From Gammaproteobacteria bacterium (GTDB lineage Bacteria > Pseudomonadota > Gammaproteobacteria > Pseudomonadales > Pseudohongiellaceae), in contig DORE01000068.1 in NCBI GenBank assembly GCA_003514305.1, forward strand, positions 1-8,186: DNA of 8,186 bases, written 5' to 3'. Position 1 is the first letter of the stretch. The number at the start of each line of letters is the position of its first letter. A program made the translations under genes and the position numbers. Below the pieces are notes generated by a model, which did not search any database, was not told the DNA's origin, and saw only the letters and a list, made by a program, of their open reading frames with translations. Shown here piece after piece: positions 1 through 5,862 of the stretch.

Positions 1-430
1 CTACCGACAGGCGCTCTACTCTGCGCAGATTGATATTTTCGCCGATCTTCTGCACCAGCGCCTGTCGAGTATCCTCAATACCGGAAGCCAGCAAGACTGC
101 CACGTCAGCCTCCCTGTCGGAAAAGCTCGCTTGCAAAACCTGATCGGCAAACCGCAAGAAATTTTCATCTCGTGCAACAAAGTCAGTTTCACTATTGACT
201 TCGATAATCACGCCAAAATCGCCTTCGTCCGCAATTTTGGACAATACAACGCCTTCAGCAGCAACCCGGCTGGCCTTTTTCGCCGCTTTCAAACCACTCG
301 CTTTGCGCAGATCCTCGATTGCCTTCTCCGTATCACCGCCAGCCTCAGACAGCGCCTTTTTGCAATCCATCATGCCCAAGCCAGTTCGCTCACGCAGTTC
401 CTTTACCATGCTCGCTGTTATGTTCGCCAT
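1..430 (-). CDS. tsf: Elongation factor Ts (N-terminal 143 residues, cut by window edge)
   Basis: EF-Ts is the cytoplasmic guanine-nucleotide exchange factor that releases GDP from EF-Tu during translation elongation. Reading back from the ATG at 428-430 gives a protein starting MANITASMVKELRERTGLGM, almost identical to the E. coli N-terminus. Residues 1 to about 52 are the UBA-like EF-Tu-binding module with the family signature around LGMMDCKKAL. Residues 55 to 143 are the start of the core domain, including the TDFV motif (residues 82-85), whose Asp-Phe pair inserts into EF-Tu near the Mg2+ site in the known complex. The reading frame is open to the left edge and the C-terminal half lies outside. 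A GAGAGG Shine-Dalgarno sequence lies about 10 nt upstream, which supports this start. The gene follows rpsB in the same direction after 141 nt, the usual rpsB-tsf order. Identification is very secure. Confidence 0.97.
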   Translation of the reverse strand, partial: MANITASMVKELRERTGLGMMDCKKALSEAGGDTEKAIEDLRKASGLKAAKKASRVAAEGVVLSKIADEGDFGVIIEVNSETDFVARDENFLRFADQVLQASFSDREADVAVLLASGIEDTRQALVQKIGENINLRRVERLSV

Positions 431-494
431 TCTCAAAATGCCTCTCTGAATCGATTTATTCTCTTTAAATTGCGCCATGCTTCGACAACACAGA

Positions 495-522
495 AAAAAG
501 GGGCCACAAGTGCCCCCTTTTT
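495..522 (-). terminator. Hairpin with T-tract between rpsB and tsf (partial terminator or attenuator)
   Basis: The arms 495-506 and 511-522 pair as five A-T pairs and four G-C pairs, then one mismatch (504/513), then two more pairs closing a four-base loop. On the minus strand the 3' arm ends in a run of six T, giving a classic intrinsic terminator shape. The A-tract on the other side makes it potentially bidirectional. It lies about 50 nt past the rpsB stop and 65 nt before the tsf start. Because tsf is essential and I see no obvious separate promoter in the 141-nt gap, partial termination or RNA-end protection for rpsB mRNA is more likely than a full stop. That role is inferred; the structure is visible. 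Confidence 0.7.
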
Positions 523-571
523 ACCTTTTCAATCATTTACCTCTGCGACGCTGAGACTAGGGCAGCGCAAA

Positions 572-1666
572 TCATGACTCATCGCCGCTGTCAGCTTTCT
601 TAGCAGCCGCCTTTTTGGCTGGCGCTTTTTTAGCAGTGGCCTTCTTTTTTGCCGGCGCCTTCTTGGCAGATGCTTTTTTCTTGGCGGGCGCTTTTTTGGC
701 GGTAGCCTTTTTCGCCGGCGCCTTTTTCTTTTCCGGAGTGCTTTCCTTTTCGTTCAAGCCTATTTCTTCTTCTTTTGGTGTAGCTGTTTCAGAAGAACTT
801 TCAACCTGAGATAGCTCACTGGCCGGCTCTGCCACGGCTTGCAACTCATTGGTAGCCGAATCAGCAGATACAGAATCGTCCTCAGGCTTGGCTTCTGCTA
901 CGGGCTCTACTGCAGCCGCCTCAGTAACTTCTGCCGCCGTAGTTTCGTCGACTTCAACAAATTCGCTATCCCCAACAGCAGGTTCGTGGCGCTTCGTGCC
1001 TTCAATGCAAGCATCAGCTACCGCTGTCGCGTACAACTGGATTGCCCGAATGGCGTCATCGTTACCCGGTATCACGAAATCTACGCCCGAAGGGTCGCTG
1101 TTCGTGTCAACCACTCCGATAACAGGAATTTTCAGATTATTTGCTTCTGTAACAGCAATCCGCTCATGCTCCACGTCGATCACAAAAAGCGCATCAGGCA
1201 GACCAGCCATGTCTTTAATGCCTCCAATACTGCGCTCCAGCTTAAGCTTTTCTCGCGTGAGCATAAGTGCTTCTTTCTTTGTCAGACGTTCAAAGGTTCC
1301 ATCCTGTTCTTGCGTCTCGAGCTCTTTGAGCTTTTTAATCGAACCGCGAATCGTCTTGTAATTGGTAAGCATGCCTCCAAGCCAACGGTGGTTGACGTAG
1401 GGCATTTCCGCGCGTTCCGCTTGCTCTCTCACGATTTTAGCCGCAGCACGCTTGGTACCGACGAAAAGTATCTTCTTCTTTTTATCGGCGAGGCCTGTAA
1501 TCTGCTCGAGAGCACCGCTAAGCGCTGGGACAGTGTGTTCTAAATTAATGATGTGAATTTTGTTTCGAGAGCCAAAAATGTATGGCTCCATCTTTGGATT
1601 CCAATAGCGACATTGGTGTCCGAAGTGAACTCCTGCACGAAGCATTTCCTTCATATTGACGGTCAT
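572..1666 (-). CDS. rpsB: Small ribosomal subunit protein uS2 with long acidic/basic C-terminal extension
   Basis: Protein uS2 sits on the back of the 30S subunit between head and body and is needed for docking of protein S1. Residues 1 to about 226 are a full S2: MLRAGVHFGHQ near the N-terminus, RYWNPKMEPYIFG, FVGTKRAA, NHRWLGGMLTN (92-102), GGIKDMAGLPDALFVID (148-164) and VDTNSDPSGVDFVIPGNDD (186-204). The usual bacterial length is about 240 residues; this one has 364. Residues 227-312 are acidic (25 Asp/Glu against 3 Lys). Residues 313-357 contain 21 Lys set in Ala/Pro/Thr/Ser repeats of the APAKK / ATAKK kind, and the protein ends DSGDES. The frame runs unbroken from core to tail. The start is supported by an AAAGG Shine-Dalgarno about 8 nt upstream and by alignment to the family N-terminus. 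It is first in the rpsB-tsf operon and probably autoregulated through its leader. The function of the extension is unknown. Confidence 0.97.
   Translation of the reverse strand: MTVNMKEMLRAGVHFGHQCRYWNPKMEPYIFGSRNKIHIINLEHTVPALSGALEQITGLADKKKKILFVGTKRAAAKIVREQAERAEMPYVNHRWLGGMLTNYKTIRGSIKKLKELETQEQDGTFERLTKKEALMLTREKLKLERSIGGIKDMAGLPDALFVIDVEHERIAVTEANNLKIPVIGVVDTNSDPSGVDFVIPGNDDAIRAIQLYATAVADACIEGTKRHEPAVGDSEFVEVDETTAAEVTEAAAVEPVAEAKPEDDSVSADSATNELQAVAEPASELSQVESSSETATPKEEEIGLNEKESTPEKKKAPAKKATAKKAPAKKKASAKKAPAKKKATAKKAPAKKAAAKKADSGDES
596..730 (-). repeat. Degenerate tandem repeat encoding the Lys/Ala/Pro tail of S2
   Basis: This segment encodes residues 313-357 of the rpsB product. The unit is five codons (APAKK, ATAKK, ASAKK or AAAKK), sometimes with an extra Lys, alternating APA and A(T/S)A to give a 10-11 residue higher-order period. 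At DNA level the GCCGGCGCCTT word recurs (651-661 and 714-724) together with many CTTTTTT/GGCGCTTTT blocks. Such low-complexity DNA is prone to slippage, so copy number may differ between close relatives. It is coding and in frame throughout. Confidence 0.85.
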
Positions 1667-1812
1667 GTTGTTACCTTTAATCTTGGGTTAGGCCTCCACA
1701 CACCCCATCACTCAACCTGACTAATCGAGTCTAAGTCAGGCACCCAGGGTGACGTGCCGGTGTATGTGCGACATTAATTAATAGCGTAAGATCGGCGTGT
1801 GCCCAGCTCAGC
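1667..1812 (-). promoter_or_regulatory. rpsB 5' leader, probable S2 autoregulatory RNA
   Basis: About 145 nt separate the likely transcription start from the rpsB ATG, similar to the long rpsB leader of E. coli, where S2 represses its own operon through the mRNA leader (known for gammaproteobacteria). Visible structure in the transcript: a perfect 7-bp stem (1716-1722 with 1734-1740, 11-nt loop), and just 5' of it a 5-bp GGCAC/GUGCC stem (1739-1743 with 1754-1758) that overlaps it by two bases. The loop of the latter contains CACCC, which could pair with GGGUG encoded at 1701-1705 to form a pseudoknot. A UAACCCAAG segment lies just before the Shine-Dalgarno AAAGG (about 1674-1678). The pairings are seen in the sequence; the regulatory role is inferred from the family, and I could not align it to a reference leader. 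Confidence 0.5.
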
Positions 1813-1819
1813 GCGCGGC

Positions 1820-1849
1820 TTTATACCATAAACGACTCGAATCTGAAAG
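1820..1849 (-). promoter_or_regulatory. Candidate sigma-70 promoter for rpsB-tsf
   Basis: On the minus strand a TATAAA -10 element (1820-1825) is preceded, 18 nt upstream, by a weak -35, CTTTCA (1844-1849). Immediately after the -10 comes a very GC-rich stretch (GCCGCGCGC), a discriminator of the kind found at promoters of rRNA and ribosomal-protein genes that are inhibited by ppGpp. Predicted transcription start is near 1812. The -10 and discriminator are convincing; the -35 is poor. A TATTAAT sequence nearer the gene (about 1772-1780) is a less likely second -10. Confidence 0.5.
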
Positions 1850-1873
1850 TTTTTAGATAGCTAAACTCCCGAT

Positions 1874-1909
1874 CCATAGCGCCAACAACTGCGAAATAGC
1901 GGCCTATGG
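1874..1909. promoter_or_regulatory. Imperfect inverted repeat upstream of map (possible operator)
   Basis: CCATAG at 1874-1879 pairs with CTATGG at 1904-1909, and the match continues inward for three more bases (GCC/GGC) if one base is bulged. The interval lies between the two divergent promoters, about 35-70 bp upstream of the candidate map -10, a usual place for a regulator site. It also contains two of the four ATAGCG hexamers in this intergenic region. It has no T-tract, so it does not look like a terminator. No known regulator motif was recognised. Confidence 0.3.
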
Positions 1910-1942
1910 GTATCAGCGCTGTTCTGGTCGGCACAGCTGATT

Positions 1943-1948
1943 TAGAAT
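1943..1948 (+). promoter_or_regulatory. Candidate -10 element of the map operon promoter
   Basis: TAGAAT matches the sigma-70 -10 consensus at five of six positions and lies 41 nt before the map ATG, facing the operon. No good -35 is visible at 16-18 nt spacing (around 1920-1925 the sequence is TGTTCT), so activity may depend on an activator or on other contacts. The map start itself has only a weak Shine-Dalgarno (ACGAG within 1980-1989). Confidence 0.35.
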
Positions 1949-1989
1949 AGCGTAAACTACGGTTTCAAACCAAAGATCACTGACGAGCC

Positions 1990-2763
1990 ATGACAATTCA
2001 TATCAAGACACCTGAAGAAATCGAGAAGATGCGTGTTGCCGGTCGGCTGGCTGCCGAGGTGCTGGAGATGATAGGTCATCATGTGCAGCCCGGAGTCAGC
2101 ACGGGAGAATTAGACCGCCTGTGCCATGACCATATTGTCAACATTCAGCAAGCTATTCCAGCACCTCTGCACTACAACGGATTCCCCAAGTCGATCTGTA
2201 CATCCATAAATCAAGTGGTGTGTCATGGGATTCCGAGTGACACCAAAATCCTCAAGTCTGGGGACATCATAAATATTGACATCACTGTAATCAAAGAAGG
2301 ATTTCATGGTGATACCAGCAAAATGTTCTGTGTTGGCGACGTCCCTAACCACGCCAAACGCCTGATTCGCGTGACACAAGAATGTCTATACACTGCTATT
2401 GACATGGTTCGGCCAGGCGCTACGTTAGGTGATATCGGGCATATCATCCAAAAACACGGCGAGGCAAATCACTACTCTATCGTCCGGGAATATTGTGGTC
2501 ACGGCATCGGCCGAATCTTTCATGAAGAACCACAAGTGCTTCACTATGGCCGCCCCAACACGGGCACAGAACTTATCGAAGGCATGACTTTTACTATTGA
2601 ACCCATGCTTAACGCTGGCTCTCGACATACCAAACTCTCTAAGAAAGACGGCTGGACAGTGACGACCAAAGATCGCAGATTGTCCGCACAATGGGAGCAC
2701 ACTCTTGCAGTTACCGGTGAAGGCTGTGAGGTCTTGACCAAGAGAGGCGAAGAGTTGCTGTGA
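1990..2763 (+). CDS. map: Methionine aminopeptidase, type I
   Basis: This cytoplasmic dinuclear metallopeptidase removes the initiator methionine from nascent proteins when the second residue is small. The 257-residue protein aligns end to end with E. coli MetAP (264 aa), starting at the family N-terminus IKTPEEIEKMRVAGRLAAEV. All active-site residues are present: His79 in VVCHGIP, metal ligands Asp97 (INIDITV) and Asp108 (FHGDTS), His171 (CGHGIG), substrate-contact His178 (FHEEP), and metal ligands Glu204 (FTIEP) and Glu236 (QWEHT). It lacks the zinc-binding N-terminal extension of some MetAPs, so it is type Ia. It is the first gene of the plus-strand operon and diverges from rpsB, as in many gammaproteobacteria. 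Its stop overlaps the next start (GTGA at 2760-2763). Confidence 0.98.
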   Translation: MTIHIKTPEEIEKMRVAGRLAAEVLEMIGHHVQPGVSTGELDRLCHDHIVNIQQAIPAPLHYNGFPKSICTSINQVVCHGIPSDTKILKSGDIINIDITVIKEGFHGDTSKMFCVGDVPNHAKRLIRVTQECLYTAIDMVRPGATLGDIGHIIQKHGEANHYSIVREYCGHGIGRIFHEEPQVLHYGRPNTGTELIEGMTFTIEPMLNAGSRHTKLSKKDGWTVTTKDRRLSAQWEHTLAVTGEGCEVLTKRGEELL

Positions 2764-5477
2764 GGCTTGACGAAGCACCGATGTCGGAAAGCAAACCGAG
2801 CAACCAATTGCCGCAGTTAATCGACAAAAATACGCTGAACAATCGACTTGTTAACTGCAATAGTACGCAGCAAATTTCAGAGCTTCGCACAATCCTAGCC
2901 GAAGCAAACTCGACTCTGAACCGATTTTACAAGCAAAATCTCGACATCAGCGATATCGTCAATAGCCGCGCGCGTTTGATAGATCTGGTGCTCGAATGGG
3001 TTTGGTGCAGACAACCGGGCCTACAAACAAACGACATCGCACTCATTGCGGTAGGTGGATATGGTCGCGGTGAATTGATGCCATTCTCTGACATAGACCT
3101 GCTCATCCTGACGAAGAAGAACAATAATAGAGCCTACAAGGATATGATCGCTTCATTCCTTGCCTCATGCTGGGATCTTGGCTTGAATCTTGGTCAAAGC
3201 GTCCGTTCCGTTAAACAGTGCGCACAAGAAGCACGCAAAGACATCACGGTAGCCACGGCCCTAATGGAATCCAGAACTATCATTGGCTCGACACAATTGC
3301 TCCCCTTGATGATTGCAGCGACCAATACAAACAAGGTTTGGCCCATCAAGGATTTTCTCAAAGCCAAAGTTGGAGAGCAGAAGGCTCGCCATGCCAAATA
3401 CCATGAAGTTGACTACGCACTGGAGCCGAATGTTAAAAACTCTCCTGGTGGACTGAGAGATATTCAAACTATTGCTTGGGTCACTAAAAGACACTTTGGC
3501 GCTGAATCCTTCAGTGACCTGACAGAATTAGGTTTTCTTAAACCATCCGAAGAAGCAATGCTCAATAAAGGACAGCAGTTTCTGTGGAAGCTTCGTTACG
3601 GGCTGCATTTCTTGAGCGGCCGGGCTGAAGACCGATTACTTTTTAACATGCAGAGAGAACTAGCTGAGCTGTTCGGATATGAAGACGACAAGTCATCTCT
3701 CGGTGTTGAGAAATTGATGAAGCAATACTATCGAGCTGTAGCTAACTTGCGCGAACTCAACGATGCCCTGCTACAACACCTTGATGAAGCAATAATACAA
3801 GCTGGCGCACGCGCGAAGGTCGTCCATCTGAACAAACGTTTTCAGATCAATAATGGCTACATTGAAGTCATTGATCCACAGATCTTCGAACGGTTTCCTT
3901 TCGCTTTGCTGGAAATCTTCGTCCTCATGGCGCAAGACCCAGATATCGAAGGTATTAGAGCCTCAACAATTCGATTGCTACGCGAGAATCGGCGGCTTAT
4001 TGATGATGATTTCAGGAACGATTTAAGAAATCTAACCCTCTTTATGGAATTACTACGATCGCCTTACCGCATGACCCTGCATTTACGACGCATGGCCAGA
4101 TACGGCATCTTGGGACGCTATCTGCCCGAGTTTGGGCAGATCACTGGACAAATGCAGCACGACCTCTTCCATATTTATACTGTAGATGCTCATACGCTGC
4201 AGGTTGTTGAGAATATGCACCAACTTTATCGTCCGGAAGCTGAAGAACAGTTTCCTCTGGCCGCTGAAATTGCTAAACAATTGCCAAAACCTGAACTACT
4301 CTATATTGCTGGGCTTTATCACGATATCGCGAAAGGACGTGGAGGGGATCACTCAGAACTTGGCGTAATAGATGCTAGGGGCTTTTGTAATAGACATCGA
4401 CTAGCTGGGTGGGATACTGATCTAGTTTGCTGGCTAGTTGAGAAACATTTACTAATGTCGATGACAGCGCAAAGAAAAGATATAAGTGATCCGACTGTGA
4501 TCAGTGAGTTTGCTGACTTAGTTGGTGACAAAACTCACTTGAATTACCTTTACGCATTGACTGTTGCAGACATTCGCGCAACGAATCCAGAATTATGGAA
4601 CTCATGGCGAGCATCACTTCTCAGTCAGCTCTACAGCAATACTGTGAGAGCCCTCAAAAACGATTCGATCAACTCTCTCAACGCCACCGAACTGATAAGC
4701 AGCAAAAAGTTTTTGGCCAAAAAGCAACTGCTTTTCAGCGGGTTTCCTAAAGATAAAATTGACCTGATTTGGGAAAACAATCCGGGGGAGTATTTTGAAC
4801 GGGAATCAGTAAAGAATATCGTCTGGCACACACAGGAGCAGCTGCAATCATATCCTGGCAAGACTCTGGTCGCAGTCATGGAGCTTGAGGCAAATGATCA
4901 CTCTGAGGGAGCGACCCAGATTTTCATTCACACCCAAGATGCTGAATTTCTCTTCGCCAACACGACAGCAGCATTCGAAAGACTTCGCCTAAACATTGTT
5001 AACGCGAGGATCATTACGTCGCTGCATGAATTTTGCCTGGACACTTACACAGTGTTAGAACCTGACGGCAAGCCTGTCGGTGAGGATCGTGGAAGAATAC
5101 GAGAAATTGAGACAACTCTGCTTGAGAGTCTTAAAAACACCGCTAGCACGATAACACCGGCTACCTATCGCAGGAGCCGGAAGCTTCGTTATTTTAACGA
5201 GCCAATCGTAACAAAGCTAACAAACACTCCTGGAAAGGGCTATTCGACTCTTGAGGTAAATTGCCCCGACCAACCAGGGATTCTTGCGACATTAGGCAAA
5301 GTCATCGCGGACAATCAGATTCGAATTATCGATGCGAGGATAACGACTTTAGGTGAAAGGGTCGAAGACATCTTTTACCTAAAAGACAAAAAAGGGCATC
5401 CAATTCTCGATCCTGATATAGAGGGTGATTTGCTCGAAGATATAAAGAACAATCTCAGTGTAAGACTGACCGTTTAA
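2760..5477 (+). CDS. glnD: Bifunctional PII uridylyltransferase / uridylyl-removing enzyme
   Basis: GlnD senses glutamine and adds or removes UMP on PII proteins (GlnB/GlnK), setting glutamine synthetase activity and the NtrBC response. The 905-residue product compares with 890 in E. coli. Domains in order: nucleotidyltransferase with GGYGRGE (99-105) and catalytic Asp111/Asp113 in SDIDLLIL; linker with KNSPGGLRDIQT (226-237); HD domain for UMP removal with QMQHDLFHIYTVDAHTL (464-480), His521-Asp522 in HDIAKGRGGDHS and KHLLMSMTAQR (562-572); and two C-terminal ACT domains for glutamine binding (about 715-795 and 826-905, the latter with CPDQPGILATLGK and ARITTLGERVED). Both activities should be intact. 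The chosen GTG start overlaps the map stop by 4 nt and has GAAGAG 5 nt upstream. An ATG at 2781 (898 aa) is a possible alternative but has no well-placed Shine-Dalgarno. In Pseudomonas dapC follows glnD; here it does not. Confidence 0.97.
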   Translation: MRLDEAPMSESKPSNQLPQLIDKNTLNNRLVNCNSTQQISELRTILAEANSTLNRFYKQNLDISDIVNSRARLIDLVLEWVWCRQPGLQTNDIALIAVGGYGRGELMPFSDIDLLILTKKNNNRAYKDMIASFLASCWDLGLNLGQSVRSVKQCAQEARKDITVATALMESRTIIGSTQLLPLMIAATNTNKVWPIKDFLKAKVGEQKARHAKYHEVDYALEPNVKNSPGGLRDIQTIAWVTKRHFGAESFSDLTELGFLKPSEEAMLNKGQQFLWKLRYGLHFLSGRAEDRLLFNMQRELAELFGYEDDKSSLGVEKLMKQYYRAVANLRELNDALLQHLDEAIIQAGARAKVVHLNKRFQINNGYIEVIDPQIFERFPFALLEIFVLMAQDPDIEGIRASTIRLLRENRRLIDDDFRNDLRNLTLFMELLRSPYRMTLHLRRMARYGILGRYLPEFGQITGQMQHDLFHIYTVDAHTLQVVENMHQLYRPEAEEQFPLAAEIAKQLPKPELLYIAGLYHDIAKGRGGDHSELGVIDARGFCNRHRLAGWDTDLVCWLVEKHLLMSMTAQRKDISDPTVISEFADLVGDKTHLNYLYALTVADIRATNPELWNSWRASLLSQLYSNTVRALKNDSINSLNATELISSKKFLAKKQLLFSGFPKDKIDLIWENNPGEYFERESVKNIVWHTQEQLQSYPGKTLVAVMELEANDHSEGATQIFIHTQDAEFLFANTTAAFERLRLNIVNARIITSLHEFCLDTYTVLEPDGKPVGEDRGRIREIETTLLESLKNTASTITPATYRRSRKLRYFNEPIVTKLTNTPGKGYSTLEVNCPDQPGILATLGKVIADNQIRIIDARITTLGERVEDIFYLKDKKGHPILDPDIEGDLLEDIKNNLSVRLTV

Positions 5478-5494
5478 TCTGAAGGTGCGAACGC

Positions 5495-5860
5495 ATGGGA
5501 ACAATACTGTATGGCATTAGCAATTGCGACACTGTAAAACGTGCCAGGACTTGGCTAAAGACACGGGGCGTTGACTACCAGTTCCATGACTATAAAAAAC
5601 TAGGATGCTCAAAAGATCAAGCCGAGCAATTTGTCAGCCAGCTGGGGGTCAAGGCGGTAATCAACCGACGAGGCACCACCTGGCGTCAGCTCAAAGATAA
5701 TATAAAGGAAGAACTCACTGAAGAATCTGCAGTGTCATTAATGTGTGAGTATCCTTCGCTAATAAAACGACCTATCCTGCACCAAGGAGATAGATGGCTG
5801 ATTGGATTTGATGAGGCAACATGGCAAAAGTTGCCCAATCATTCGACAAATAGGCGATAA
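5495..5860 (+). CDS. yffB: ArsC/Spx-family thioredoxin-fold protein (YffB-like)
   Basis: The 121-residue protein matches E. coli YffB and its Pseudomonas counterpart: LYGISNCDTVKRARTWL at the N-terminus, then FHDYKKLG, RRGTTWRQL (58-66) and IKRPIL (90-95). Like the family it has a single N-terminal cysteine (Cys11, in NCDT) rather than a CxxC pair, plus the conserved KRP segment (91-93). ArsC-fold proteins use such a cysteine in glutathione-dependent thiol chemistry, and YffB has been proposed to be a GSH-dependent thiol reductase, but its substrate is not established. It should not be called an arsenate reductase: no arsenic genes are nearby. The start has a good GAAGGT Shine-Dalgarno at 5481-5486. 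It begins 17 nt after glnD and ends 2 nt before dapD. In E. coli yffB is next to dapE, so association with diaminopimelate genes recurs here. Confidence 0.9.
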   Translation: MGTILYGISNCDTVKRARTWLKTRGVDYQFHDYKKLGCSKDQAEQFVSQLGVKAVINRRGTTWRQLKDNIKEELTEESAVSLMCEYPSLIKRPILHQGDRWLIGFDEATWQKLPNHSTNRR

Positions 5861-5862
5861 AC

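Noticed and set aside
131..577. Plus-strand frame of 148 codons across tsf and the rpsB-tsf spacer
   Set aside because: It runs antisense to the conserved EF-Ts N-terminus and through the terminator hairpin, and its product resembles no known protein.
596..730. CRISPR-like or intergenic tandem repeat
   Set aside because: The repeats have no constant repeat/spacer structure and are in-frame coding units of rpsB.
615..809. Plus-strand frame rich in Ala and Phe that could look like a membrane peptide
   Set aside because: It is the reverse complement of the Lys/Ala repeat tail of S2 (AAG/AAA read backwards gives CTT/TTT), so its hydrophobicity is an artefact.
839..1543. Long plus-strand open frames opposite rpsB (839-1543, 849-1361)
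   Set aside because: They are antisense to a certain S2 gene, have no recognisable protein family and no convincing ribosome binding site. The open frames follow from the codon bias of rpsB.
2425..2807. Minus-strand frames opposite map and the glnD start
   Set aside because: They are shadows of strongly conserved plus-strand genes, without family resemblance or a start signal.
5495..5860. Arsenate reductase (arsC)
   Set aside because: Sequence matches the YffB branch, with NCDT and a KRP segment, and no arsenic resistance genes are nearby.
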